Of a stretch of DNA of 10,458 nucleotides, positions 1 to 7,033 are shown piece after piece. The notes under the pieces were generated by a model. The model had not been told where the DNA came from. It did no database searches and worked only from the letters and a program-made list of their open reading frames with translations. The DNA is from Dehalococcoidales bacterium (lineage in GTDB: Bacteria > Chloroflexota > Dehalococcoidia > Dehalococcoidales > UBA3254). A program made the translations under genes and the position numbers. The stretch lies in assembly GCA_028718465.1 (NCBI GenBank), contig JAQULX010000061.1, positions 1-10,458 on the forward strand. Reading direction: 5' to 3'. How positions within the stretch are numbered: the first letter of the stretch is position 1; the number at the start of each line of letters is the position of its first letter.

Positions 1-1
1 G

Positions 2-406
2 GTGATTATTGGGGCCGGTTGTGATATAGGCCCGAATTGTTTTATCCGCGCCAGCACCGCGATCGGGGATAATTGCCACATCGGGGCAGCGGTAGAGGTT
101 AAAAACTCCATCATCATGTCGGGGACCAAAGTCCCGCATTTAAACTATGTCGGAGACAGCATCCTGGGCGAAAGGTGCAATCTGGGCGCCGGAACCAAGG
201 TGGCCAATTTAAGGCTGGACAAGAAGAATATCCCGGTCAATGGCGTTGATACCGGAAGGAGAAAGCTGGGTGTGGTAATGGGAGACGGGGTGGAAGTTGG
301 TATTAATGCATCTATCAACGTGGGCACTGTGATCGGGAATGACGCTTTTATCGGCCCTGGAGCCCTGGCACACGGCAATATATCGCCCGGATCCAAAGTG
401 TTTTGA
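2..406 (+). CDS. GlmU-like bifunctional sugar-1-phosphate nucleotidylyltransferase/acetyltransferase, C-terminal part (5' end outside window)
   Basis: The gene is cut by the left window edge, so the GTG at 2 is an internal Val codon and not a start. The 134 visible residues are a left-handed beta-helix (hexapeptide repeats such as IGAGCDIG and IGDNCHIG), the acetyltransferase half of GlmU-type enzymes that convert GlcN-1-P to GlcNAc-1-P. The diagnostic stretch PHLNYVGD (visible residues 45-52) matches the HLTYLGD motif of bacterial GlmU, where the His is the catalytic base. CNLGAGTKVANL follows, then GRRKLG and GINASINVG, which resemble the archaeal ST0452-type enzymes more than classical GlmU. 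The nucleotidyltransferase half lies upstream and cannot be judged. TGA at 404-406 is 8 nt before the next gene's ATG, and glmS follows that gene, so the family and operon both point to UDP-GlcNAc synthesis. Confidence 0.88.
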   Translation: MIIGAGCDIGPNCFIRASTAIGDNCHIGAAVEVKNSIIMSGTKVPHLNYVGDSILGERCNLGAGTKVANLRLDKKNIPVNGVDTGRRKLGVVMGDGVEVGINASINVGTVIGNDAFIGPGALAHGNISPGSKVF

Positions 407-414
407 GGGACATT

Positions 415-1605
415 ATGAAACAGGCCGTTATACTGGCGGCAGGTGAAGGTTACCGGTTAAAGCCTTTCACGCTGAACAGGCCCAAGGCCATGCTCAACGT
501 AGCCGGGAAGCCTGTTATCAGCTATGTCCTGGAAGCCCTGGCTGATAACGGCATCCGCGATATCATCATTGTGGTAGGTTATCGTAAAGAGCAGATTTTC
601 GATTATGTCGGTGACGGCCGCGCATTCGGCGTAGAAGTCCGGTACAGAGCACAATCCAATCTTATCGGCGGGGCTAATGCCCTGGCACAGGTTAAAGGAA
701 TGACCGACAGGGAATTCCTGGTGCTGTCCGGGAACCAGTTGATCACGGCTGCTACTATTGCTCCCCTTATCGCTCAAACCGCCACAGCTTTACTGATAAA
801 AAGGGAAAAGGACCCCTCCCGATACGGAGTTGTTTCTGTTAAAGATGGTACAGTCCTCGACATAGAAGAGAAACCGCCTTACCCGAAAAGTAATCTTATC
901 AATGCCGGCGTCTATGCGTTAAACGATAATATCTTTACCTATACAGAGACCGAGCTTTCTCTTCCGGACGTAGTAAATAAAATGCTGGAAAACGGAGAAA
1001 CGGTCAAAGCCGTTGAGACCGATCAGGTCTGGCTGGATGTGGTTTATCCGTGGGACATCCTGCGTTTAAATTCAATCATTCTCCAGGGGATACAGGCCTG
1101 TCATAATGGGGTTATAGAAACCGGAGTCCATTTAAGGGGACGGGTAAACGTCGGAAAGGATACCATTATACGCTCCAATACCTATATTGTGGGACCGGTT
1201 TTGATAGGCAAAGGGTGCGATATCGGCCCGAACGCCTGCATCTTCCCTTCTACCTGCATCGGCGATAATGTGGTCGTTTCGTCTTTTTCTCAAATCAAGA
1301 ACAGCGTGATAGGGGATGATGTCCATTTTGCTGCCGGGATATCTATTGAGGATACTGTGGTTGATAACGGATGTATTATTGGGAGCCACTTTAACGCTTG
1401 CAGTGAGGAAACTGAAGCCAGGATCGATCTGGACCACTGCGGTGAAGAGCATCACAAGGTCAAAACAGGCGCCATGCTGGGCGCCGGATGCCGTATCGGG
1501 AACATGGTGACAGCTACCGCCGGTTCTATTATCGGCAACTACAGCCAGGTAAGCTCGCTTAAAATGGTAAGCGGATCGATTCCCGATAGGAGCCTGGTAA
1601 TCTGA
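415..1605 (+). CDS. Second GlmU-like sugar nucleotidyltransferase with left-handed beta-helix domain, possibly degenerate
   Basis: This 396-residue protein has a nucleotidyltransferase domain (about 1-230) followed by a left-handed beta-helix (about 235-396). The N-terminus has the family signature LAAGEGYRLKPFT with RPKAML (residues 7-26), then EKP (152-154), NAGVY (163-167) and WLDVVYPWD (206-214). It is a paralogue of the preceding gene: the helix part begins IGKGCDIGPN, like IGAGCDIGPN there. Two key sites look changed. The usual metal-binding Asp of the GD motif is Asn (G106-N107 in VLSGNQLI), and ungapped alignment to the neighbour puts Ala307 at the acetyltransferase catalytic His. The start is ATG 415, with GAGGG at 405-409 as ribosome site. 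TTG at 403 overlaps the previous stop and is a weaker alternative. The stop TGA is 1 nt before glmS, implying coupling. It may be a regulatory partner or act on a different sugar. Family assignment is firm, activity is not. Confidence 0.85.
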   Translation: MKQAVILAAGEGYRLKPFTLNRPKAMLNVAGKPVISYVLEALADNGIRDIIIVVGYRKEQIFDYVGDGRAFGVEVRYRAQSNLIGGANALAQVKGMTDREFLVLSGNQLITAATIAPLIAQTATALLIKREKDPSRYGVVSVKDGTVLDIEEKPPYPKSNLINAGVYALNDNIFTYTETELSLPDVVNKMLENGETVKAVETDQVWLDVVYPWDILRLNSIILQGIQACHNGVIETGVHLRGRVNVGKDTIIRSNTYIVGPVLIGKGCDIGPNACIFPSTCIGDNVVVSSFSQIKNSVIGDDVHFAAGISIEDTVVDNGCIIGSHFNACSEETEARIDLDHCGEEHHKVKTGAMLGAGCRIGNMVTATAGSIIGNYSQVSSLKMVSGSIPDRSLVI

Positions 1606-1606
1606 T

Positions 1607-3460
1607 ATGTGCGGGATCGTGGGGTACACCGGCAGCCGGGATGCTCAACCGGTTTTAATAAACAGCCTTTCCAGACTGGAATATCGCGGTTACGATTCCT
1701 GCGGTATCGCTGTATGCAGCCCCGGGAACAGCACTGACGGCAGTTTGAAAATTAAAATATACAAAGATGCTGTCAGGGTGAAGGGGTTGGAAGGTATTTT
1801 ACCGCAAATGAGCGGCTATACCGGCATCGGCCACACCCGCTGGGCTACCCACGGGGCCCCCTGCCGGATAAACGCCCACCCACACTGCGACTGCACCGGC
1901 AAGATCGCCGTGGTCCATAACGGGGTTATCAGTAACTATGTGCAGCTCCGGAAGCAAATGGCCCAGGAAGGTCATGAACTCGTCTCCGATACTGATACCG
2001 AGGTAATCCCACATCTGATTGAGAAGTATTATTACAGCCAGGCCGACCAGGGTGATTATCTGGCGCTGGTAGGGAAGGGCGGGAGCCGCCTGGAAATGGC
2101 TGTAAAAAGAGCATTGCAGGATATCGAAGGCTCTTATGCCATTATCGTCATTGCGGAGGGCGAACCCGGACTGGTAGTGGCCCGCAAAGACAGTCCGTTG
2201 ATCCTGGGAGTAGGCGATAGAGAAAATTTTGTGGCTTCGGACGTACCGGCAATACTGGAATATACCAACCGGGTGATTTACCTGGAAGATGGGGACGTCG
2301 GCCTGATTACTCCCGGGAGTATTAGAATCAGTCATAACGGCCGTGAAAGTATACGGCCGGAGCAGAAAATTCTCTGGACTTCCGAAGAGGCTCAAAAAGG
2401 CGGGTACGAGCATTTCATGCTCAAGGAGATATTCGAGCAGCCCCGCATAATCCGGGATACTCTGGCCGAATATCTAGCTGCTTCGAAGCCGACCTCAGTT
2501 TTCACCAGCCTGCTCAGCACCACCAGAACAGTTCTTTATTTAGCCTGTGGTACGTCTTATAATGCTGCCCTGATAGGAAAGTATGTAGCTGAAAGGCTGA
2601 TAGATATCTCGGTTAAACCGGAGATAGCATCCGAATTCAATTACCGTGAAAATATCCATTATCCACCCCTTTCGGTCGGGATTACCCAGTCCGGCGAGAC
2701 AGCCGATACCCTGAAAGCGATGCGCCTGTCAAAAGAGAATAAATCGACCGTAGTTGCCATTACCAATGTTGTCGGGAGCACAGCCAGCAAGTTGGCCGAC
2801 TATACTCTCTATACTCGAGCCGGACCGGAAATCAGTGTGGCTGCCACTAAAAGTTTTATTGCTCAACTGGTGGCGCTGTACTGGCTGGCTTTATCCGGCG
2901 CTAATCTGGAATATCAGGTAAAAAATGATCTGAATTTGAAGTTCAGGCAACTGCCGGACAAGGTCCAGCAGGTCCTGTCGATTAAGGACACCATTGCCTC
3001 AGCAGCCGCCAGCTTATCTCATTATGAGCATATTTTCTTTATTGGCCGGATCATCAATTACCCTGTCGCAATGGAAGGAGCGTTGAAGCTCAAAGAGGTC
3101 TCTTATATTCATAGTGAAGCATATGCGGCCGGTGAGATCAAGCATGGCCCCTTTGCCTTGCTGACTAAAGAAACGCCGGTTGTAGCTATCGTGGCAAGTG
3201 ATATCAGCCATGATGCAATGCTGACCAGCATCAAAGAAATCAAGGCGCGAGGTTCTCCCGTGATTGCCATCGTTGAAGAGGATGATGAAACTGTAGCGGA
3301 TATGGTGGACTTCCTGATACCGGTGCCGGCTACTAACTACCTGTTCTCACCATTTGTTAATACGGTGGCGGTGCAGCTTCTGGCCTATTATGCGGCGAGG
3401 GAGCGTAATTGCCCGATCGATTTTCCCCGCAATCTTGCCAAGAGTGTTACCGTGGAATAA
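1607..3460 (+). CDS. glmS: Glutamine--fructose-6-phosphate aminotransferase (isomerizing), GlmS
   Basis: GlmS converts fructose-6-phosphate and glutamine to glucosamine-6-phosphate and glutamate, the committed step of the hexosamine pathway in the cytoplasm. At 617 residues it is close to the usual ~610. The N-terminal class II glutaminase domain (about 1-235) starts MCGIVGY, with Cys2 as the nucleophile exposed after Met removal, and has HTRWATHG (76-83), HNGVISN (104-110) and SDTDTE (127-132). Two SIS sugar-isomerase domains follow (about 300-430 and 470-600), with CGTSYN (314-319), QSGETADT (361-368), HSEAYAAGEIKHGP (502-515) and the canonical C-terminus LAKSVTVE, including the Lys (612) that forms the Schiff base with the sugar. 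All catalytic elements appear intact. It is the last gene of the operon, 1 nt after the GlmU-like gene. No glmS ribozyme is possible in that spacing, and no clear terminator follows directly. Confidence 0.98.
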   Translation: MCGIVGYTGSRDAQPVLINSLSRLEYRGYDSCGIAVCSPGNSTDGSLKIKIYKDAVRVKGLEGILPQMSGYTGIGHTRWATHGAPCRINAHPHCDCTGKIAVVHNGVISNYVQLRKQMAQEGHELVSDTDTEVIPHLIEKYYYSQADQGDYLALVGKGGSRLEMAVKRALQDIEGSYAIIVIAEGEPGLVVARKDSPLILGVGDRENFVASDVPAILEYTNRVIYLEDGDVGLITPGSIRISHNGRESIRPEQKILWTSEEAQKGGYEHFMLKEIFEQPRIIRDTLAEYLAASKPTSVFTSLLSTTRTVLYLACGTSYNAALIGKYVAERLIDISVKPEIASEFNYRENIHYPPLSVGITQSGETADTLKAMRLSKENKSTVVAITNVVGSTASKLADYTLYTRAGPEISVAATKSFIAQLVALYWLALSGANLEYQVKNDLNLKFRQLPDKVQQVLSIKDTIASAAASLSHYEHIFFIGRIINYPVAMEGALKLKEVSYIHSEAYAAGEIKHGPFALLTKETPVVAIVASDISHDAMLTSIKEIKARGSPVIAIVEEDDETVADMVDFLIPVPATNYLFSPFVNTVAVQLLAYYAARERNCPIDFPRNLAKSVTVE

Positions 3461-3691
3461 AGAACTGGCAGGCGGACAGATAAATGTCGAACCCCGGGCA
3501 AAAAGACGCTGGAATGCTACCAGCACAAATATATCCAGATATCCTCTCCAGCACTGCGGTTCGTAATAGCAGGCCCGGGGATATTTGCTTACTTCATAAT
3601 AATGGCGGCATTCTGCACCCTGACATATCTTCAAAACCATAGCTTCTTCCAGCAAATCGCCGTCAAAGTGCTGCATTGTCTTCGCGGGCAT
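3347..3691 (-). CDS. Small Cys-rich hypothetical protein, antisense-overlapping the glmS 3' end
   Basis: This is a possible gene of 114 codons from ATG 3691. The first ~66 residues lie outside glmS and look protein-like: FDGDLLEEAMVLKICQGAEC, then YEVSKYPRACYYEPQCWRGY. Cys23, Cys28, Cys41 and Cys47 (C-x4-C-x12-C-x5-C) could form a metal site or disulfides. The remaining ~48 residues have low-complexity Arg/Lys-rich character, and the last 38 codons are the antisense shadow of the glmS end, so the native protein may once have stopped near residue 66. Shine-Dalgarno support is weak: AGGG lies about 14 nt upstream of ATG 3691, and ATG 3676 (Met6) is an alternative start. I do not recognise a named family. 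The gene would be convergent with glmS and lies downstream of the serpin terminator. Confidence that the N-terminal part is real is moderate. Confidence 0.45.
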   Translation of the reverse strand: MPAKTMQHFDGDLLEEAMVLKICQGAECRHYYEVSKYPRACYYEPQCWRGYLDIFVLVAFQRLFARGSTFICPPASSLFHGNTLGKIAGKIDRAITLPRRIIGQKLHRHRINKW

Positions 3692-3775
3692 TTAAATCGT
3701 TCTGCCCTTATTTTTAATCTAATTCGCCGGAGACCGTTTTGACATCCTTCTAATAGATGATAGGAAGATGCCAGA

Positions 3776-3789
3776 AATGAGTACTCATT
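3776..3789. promoter_or_regulatory. Perfect 14-bp palindrome, possible operator
   Basis: AATGAGTACTCATT is a perfect palindrome, with partial symmetry continuing outward (CCAG before, CCGG after). It is next to a second imperfect hairpin, arms 3743-3752 and 3761-3770 with one mismatch and one G-T pair. It lies about 85 bp upstream of the small minus-strand ORF and beyond the serpin terminator, where a promoter for that ORF would be expected. I see no good -35/-10 pair beside it, so an operator role is only a possibility. Confidence 0.25.
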
Positions 3790-3791
3790 CC

Positions 3792-3830
3792 GGAAAAATA
3801 AATCCGTGCAGGATTGCCCTGCACGGATTT
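3792..3830 (-). terminator. Intrinsic terminator of the serpin gene (possibly bidirectional)
   Basis: A perfect 13-bp stem (arms 3800-3812 and 3818-3830) with a 5-nt loop begins 28 nt after the serpin stop codon. Read on the minus strand, the stem is followed by a T-rich tract (ATTTTTCC). On the plus strand it is followed by GCGTTTTATA, a weaker tract that could also stop readthrough from glmS. Confidence 0.85.
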
Positions 3831-3858
3831 GCGTTTTATACCAGCCTTAATACGCTGA

Positions 3859-5136
3859 TTATTTCGTGGGATTCTCCACCTGTCCCAGGAAGAGGATGGA
3901 CCCCGTGGGATTATCACGAATAAGGAAGATGAACGGGCGGTCGAGAGTGATCTCTTCAGGGTCCATGGGAGCAGAAGTGGTGCTGATGATCACTCCTGTG
4001 GCGGCTGCTGCCTCAGTTCCTTCCTCATCGACGTCGACGAAAGACTTATGAATCACATCGCTGATAAACAGGTCTTTTTTACCGTCCATGCCCGAAAAAT
4101 CGGCTTCGGACTCAGAAAACGCTATAGGCATGCCCAGTTCGCCGAGCGCTTCTTTCAGACTGAATTGTGACTCAATTTTAAATCTGGGCATAGTGACTGT
4201 AACCGGGTTGGATTTCAGGCTGCCGATGATGGAGTCAAGCTGACGGCTGTCCAGGGCTGATTCAAACGACGGAAGCTGGCCTTCAGCGGGCAGTATAAGT
4301 ACCATGGAAAGCTCGTTGCCGTCATAAGGCAGCTCTACCGCCTGATAGTTACTGCCTTCAGCATATTTAAAGGACTTCATTTGTTTCATCATCGGTACAT
4401 TCACTGTGCTGCCGTCCAGAAGGTGGAATTGACCGTCCTTCGTGGCTTCTTTTTCAAACGGCGCGGACCAGGCGGCATTAAAGTAAATGGCATTGGTCAA
4501 TACCAGCCGGGTCAGAGGGGTTATCGATCCCTGAGGCAGCAGGTCTTTGATTCTATCTTCAGTCTGATCACTGACCCACTGGTTGATCGTTTGCCGGGAC
4601 TCTTCGGTGGCTTTGATGTAATCGACAATTCTCATTCCTGCCCCGTAGTTCTGCGCCAGGAGGTCAAGGTACTCTGAGCTGAATTTAAAATCTTTTTGCC
4701 CCCAGAGGGCGTTGACTACATTCAACCGGAAGCCTTCGCCGTCCTTCCCTTTGGCGCCCTGTCCGCGTTTGGCTAACTCGATATCTATGGCATTGAAAGC
4801 CGGATGCAGTTGTTCCCGGGACAGGATGAATCGCAGGGTATTTGCCATCTGTTCCTCGGTCTCACCGCGAGCCCCGCCACAGGTCATAGCCAGGGCTTCC
4901 GAGATGCTGTAGGGCGAGTAGAAGAAGTTCCCTTCCTCATCTTTGAGCAGCCGGTACAGGTTGAGGGCGAATTCATTGTTGCCGTTAACCAGGCTGGTAA
5001 TATCTGCCGGGCCGGCGGCAGGCGCAGTTTCCCGCGGTTTGTTGGATTTTAATTCCGAAGCTGAGGCCGGCTGCGTGCAGGCAGCCAGTGCCAGCAACGC
5101 TATGGCCGAGACGATAAAAATAAGAATTTTTTTCAT
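3859..5136 (-). CDS. Serpin family serine protease inhibitor, predicted lipoprotein
   Basis: Serpins trap target proteases through a mobile reactive-centre loop. This 425-residue protein has a lipoprotein signal (MKK, hydrophobic core 4-16, lipobox LAAC with Cys20), a short Pro/Ala-rich linker (21-45) and a full serpin domain (about 50-425) of normal size. Family landmarks are NFFYSPYSISEALAM (70-84), VLTNAIYFNAAWSAPF (212-227), MPRFKI (316-321), the strand leading to the hinge (IHKSFVDVDEEGTEAAAAT, 362-380), and the C-terminal DRPFIFLI (399-406) with GSILFLGQV (412-420). The hinge EEGTEAAAAT has the small residues at P12-P9 expected of an inhibitory serpin. Standard spacing from P17 = Glu371 puts P1-P1' at Thr387-Ser388, which would suggest elastase- or subtilisin-like targets (inference). 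GGAGAG (5141-5146) lies 4 nt before the ATG. It is single-gene transcribed, ending at the hairpin downstream. Probably outside the cell, membrane-anchored. Confidence 0.96.
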   Translation of the reverse strand: MKKILIFIVSAIALLALAACTQPASASELKSNKPRETAPAAGPADITSLVNGNNEFALNLYRLLKDEEGNFFYSPYSISEALAMTCGGARGETEEQMANTLRFILSREQLHPAFNAIDIELAKRGQGAKGKDGEGFRLNVVNALWGQKDFKFSSEYLDLLAQNYGAGMRIVDYIKATEESRQTINQWVSDQTEDRIKDLLPQGSITPLTRLVLTNAIYFNAAWSAPFEKEATKDGQFHLLDGSTVNVPMMKQMKSFKYAEGSNYQAVELPYDGNELSMVLILPAEGQLPSFESALDSRQLDSIIGSLKSNPVTVTMPRFKIESQFSLKEALGELGMPIAFSESEADFSGMDGKKDLFISDVIHKSFVDVDEEGTEAAAATGVIISTTSAPMDPEEITLDRPFIFLIRDNPTGSILFLGQVENPTK

Positions 5137-5313
5137 TTTTCTCTCCGGTTAAGCCGTATTTGAATTTACACCATTCTCTAATAAATATAACGTTAAAATC
5201 AAGTCGGAGTTAGCTGCATGGGGTGATTTCATTTTCTAATGAGACATTACGTCTATGGTAGCCAGGGTGGGGTCACCCACGGCCTGCTTCGTGGAGAAAG
5301 GGGATGGAGTGAT

Positions 5314-5334
5314 GATTAAAGATTAATGATTAAG
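5314..5334. repeat. Tandem heptamer, three copies
   Basis: GATTAAA, GATTAAT and GATTAAG follow one another directly, identical at six of seven positions. It is a short tandem array at the edge of the repeat cluster, and no function is evident. Confidence 0.7.
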
Positions 5335-5371
5335 GAAGGAGAGAGGGGCCACCCCACTCTGAGATGCTTCG

Positions 5372-5415
5372 GGGCGCCCAGAGGGCACCCGCCATTCCGT
5401 CTCGCCTTCGGCGAG
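5372..5415. repeat. Two adjacent short hairpins
   Basis: The first has arms 5372-5378 (GGGCGCC) and 5384-5390 (GGCACCC) with one C-A mismatch and a 5-nt loop. The second has perfect 6-bp arms CTCGCC (5401-5406) and GGCGAG (5410-5415) around TTC. No T-tract follows on either strand, so terminators are unlikely. They look like part of the intergenic repeat element. Confidence 0.6.
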
Positions 5416-5435
5416 GGTATTAAGGTATTCCTCTC

Positions 5436-5529
5436 GAGGCCTCCAGCATGATGGGAGAGAAGGAGACCGGGTAGATTCCGGATCGAAGTCCGGAATGACA
5501 AGGGAGAGGCCTCCAGCATGATGGGAGAG
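5436..5529. repeat. 24-bp direct repeat pair, 70-bp period
   Basis: Positions 5436-5459 and 5506-5529 are identical over 24 bp, beginning GAGGCCTCCAG and ending ATGGGAGAG. The 46 bp between them contain the inverted repeat at 5475-5496. Only two copies exist in the window, so this is a duplication or repeat-element structure and not an array. Confidence 0.85.
5475..5496. repeat. Inverted repeat of the dispersed CATTCCGGACTT...ATCCGGAAT type
   Basis: Arms ATTCCGGA (5475-5482) and TCCGGAAT (5489-5496) are perfect around a 6-nt loop. On the minus strand the phrase TGTCATTCCGGACTTCGATC is very like an intergenic repeat I recognise from many bacterial genomes. The resemblance is from memory and was not searched. 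Confidence 0.65.
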
Positions 5530-5637
5530 GGAACGAGAGGCGGGAGTAAATTGTTCTGTCACAACTGAAGAGGGCGGGATGCGCTCTGATCCAGGGAAAT
5601 TTGGAGATCTCACCGGCGATTCTGAAAAAGCAACTGT

Positions 5638-6930
5638 TTAAAGGGTACTGCTTGATGACTGAGGCATGCTGTGAACCCTGATCTGCCAGATTAATATCGA
5701 ACTGATAATAAAATAACAAAAGCAGGCCCCCAGCATCACGGAATAGCCTGTCCCTGCGCCGAAGCTGTTGAAGAAATCAATCAGCGGGCCAATCAGTCGT
5801 GCCAGGGCCGCGCCGCCGGCCGAGGCCAGGTTAGCTATACCCAGGTATCGTCCCGCTTCTTCTTGAGGGATCAGGTCAGTCGCCAGCGCCCAGTTTGTGC
5901 TCAGGAAAGACCCAGCCGCAATGCCGATCAGGGCGCCGGCGAAAAGAATCCAGTTGTAATAGGGGAAGGAAAATATCAGGGAAATCCCCAGAGCTGCCAG
6001 CAATCCGCAGGCTGCTAAAATGGGTTTCCGGCCGATCTTATCTGACAACCTTCCGGCTGGATATACTGCCACCAGCATCGCAATGCCCACCACCGTAATC
6101 AGGTCGGCTGTGACCTTTGCCGGTTGAAAAATGCCGACCACATCCTGGAAGTAGTACAGGGCAAAAGACTGGAGAGTGGTTAAGGCCATGATAAAAAGCA
6201 AACGGGAGATGAGGAAAAGGACAAATCCGGAATTCCCTTTTAATCTGATTCGAAAACTATCGTATAGTAATGAAAGATTGAAAGGAGCGGATATACCTGT
6301 ACCGGGCCTCTCCCTGACCGTCAGCACGGTTATCAGCATAGCCGCCAGTAAGACCAGCCCCAGTACTCCCAGCGACAGCCAGAACCAGGAATTGCCGGCC
6401 GGGGTTGAATGATCGCTCATGAAATTCCCGATAAGGCGGAGCAGGGCGACTCCTCCGGCGATTTCGATCAGATTTTTTATACCAGAGGCCAGTCCTCGTT
6501 TGCCGGACGGCACCAGATCGGGAATGAAAGCCTGGAACGGTCCCTGGGCAACATTCAGGCCGGCCTGTATCAGGCACCAGAAGATAAAGACGATTGCATA
6601 CAGATCGGCTGACCCAAGCCCGAATAGCATAATAAGGGCGGCAATAATACCGGCTAAGATGAAGGGCTTCCGGCGCCCCCAGTGAAATCCGGAACGGTCG
6701 CTGATAGCCCCGGCAATCGGCTGGACCAGGATGGCGATCACAAGTCCGGCAAAAGTCAACAAACCCAGATAGGTGGATTTCAGATCTCCTCCGACCAGGT
6801 CCTGGATGCGAAGAGGCAAGATAATGGCATGCATGGCGTTGGCCACCGCAGCCAGGGCAAAGCCCAGTACAGTTATTTTAAAATAGTCCGTACCGCGGAA
6901 AGAGGTCTCCTCAGGCGTCTTGTTTTCCAT
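5638..6930 (-). CDS. Major facilitator superfamily (MFS) transporter
   Basis: This 430-residue protein has about 12 hydrophobic segments with no signal peptide, as expected for an inner-membrane secondary transporter. MFS motif A occurs after TM2 as GAISDRSGFHWGRRKPF (74-90) and is repeated in the second half as GRLSDKIGRKP (293-303), showing the two six-helix halves. The longer first motif and QGPFQAFIPDLVPSGKRGLASG (partly within 129-150) resemble the sugar-porter-like GPH and SLC45 relatives more than drug exporters, but the substrate cannot be told. The central loop lies around 205-232. The start is ATG 6930 with only a weak ribosome site (TAAGA). The gene is divergent from the thiamine-type gene across 103 bp. 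That is not enough to assign a vitamin-related substrate. Confidence 0.93.
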   Translation of the reverse strand: MENKTPEETSFRGTDYFKITVLGFALAAVANAMHAIILPLRIQDLVGGDLKSTYLGLLTFAGLVIAILVQPIAGAISDRSGFHWGRRKPFILAGIIAALIMLFGLGSADLYAIVFIFWCLIQAGLNVAQGPFQAFIPDLVPSGKRGLASGIKNLIEIAGGVALLRLIGNFMSDHSTPAGNSWFWLSLGVLGLVLLAAMLITVLTVRERPGTGISAPFNLSLLYDSFRIRLKGNSGFVLFLISRLLFIMALTTLQSFALYYFQDVVGIFQPAKVTADLITVVGIAMLVAVYPAGRLSDKIGRKPILAACGLLAALGISLIFSFPYYNWILFAGALIGIAAGSFLSTNWALATDLIPQEEAGRYLGIANLASAGGAALARLIGPLIDFFNSFGAGTGYSVMLGACFCYFIISSILIWQIRVHSMPQSSSSTL

Positions 6931-6984
6931 TTCTTAAAGCATATCAAATGGGCATTGCAAATACTACTGATAAATAACCCGGCC

Positions 6985-7013
6985 TTACCGCCTGGCTGTC
7001 AATATGTTAGAAT
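6985..7013 (+). promoter_or_regulatory. Putative sigma70-type promoter for the thiamine gene-translin operon
   Basis: TAGAAT (7008-7013, five of six to consensus) has an extended -10 TG at 7005-7006, with TTACCG (6985-6990, weak -35) at 17-bp spacing. Transcription would start about 7020, leaving a ~14-nt leader. That leaves no room for a TPP riboswitch. Confidence 0.45.
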
Positions 7014-7033
7014 TAAGCCATTGAGGTCGTAAT

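Larger units (their letters stand above)
5152..5637. other. Gene-free, repeat-rich intergenic region
   Basis: No convincing gene is present between the serpin start and the MFS stop. All three minus-strand frames are partly open, but they translate repeat DNA with no start context. The serpin-proximal part (5152-5250) is AT-rich and should carry the serpin promoter, though I see no clear -35/-10 pair. From 5260 to 5530 the DNA becomes G-rich, with several hairpins, a triplicated heptamer and a duplicated 24-mer (listed separately). An inverted pair also occurs: CAGGGTGGGGT near 5263-5273 and its near reverse complement ACCCCACTCTG near 5351-5361, 10 of 11 matching. This resembles dispersed intergenic repeat elements. 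Confidence 0.7.

Noticed and set aside
403..414. TTG 403 as start of the second GlmU-like gene
   Set aside because: It would give an atypical MRDI extension. ATG 415 matches the family N-terminus and has GAGGG at proper spacing.
1132..1629. 165-codon minus-strand open frame
   Set aside because: It is antisense to the beta-helix part of the GlmU-like gene and the start of glmS, with no protein-like motifs or ribosome site.
1799..2413. 204-codon open frame on the minus strand
   Set aside because: It lies wholly inside glmS, has no ribosome site, and translates to a sequence with no recognisable family. It is an antisense shadow of a well-conserved gene.
5436..5529. CRISPR array
   Set aside because: Only two identical 24-bp units with one 46-bp interval that itself contains an inverted repeat. 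No further units and no cas genes.
5316..5719. Overlapping minus-strand open frames of 67-99 codons
   Set aside because: Several frames are open at once over repeat DNA, giving Ser/Pro/Arg-rich repeated peptides with no start context. This is typical of translated intergenic repeats.
6931..7033. TPP riboswitch before the thiamine-type gene
   Set aside because: The gap is only 103 bp, the likely promoter leaves a ~14-nt leader, and no CUGAGA-type core is visible.
5638..7033. Transporter as a thiamine or thiamine-precursor carrier
   Set aside because: Divergent adjacency is the only support. The motifs are general MFS and no TPP-responsive control is visible.
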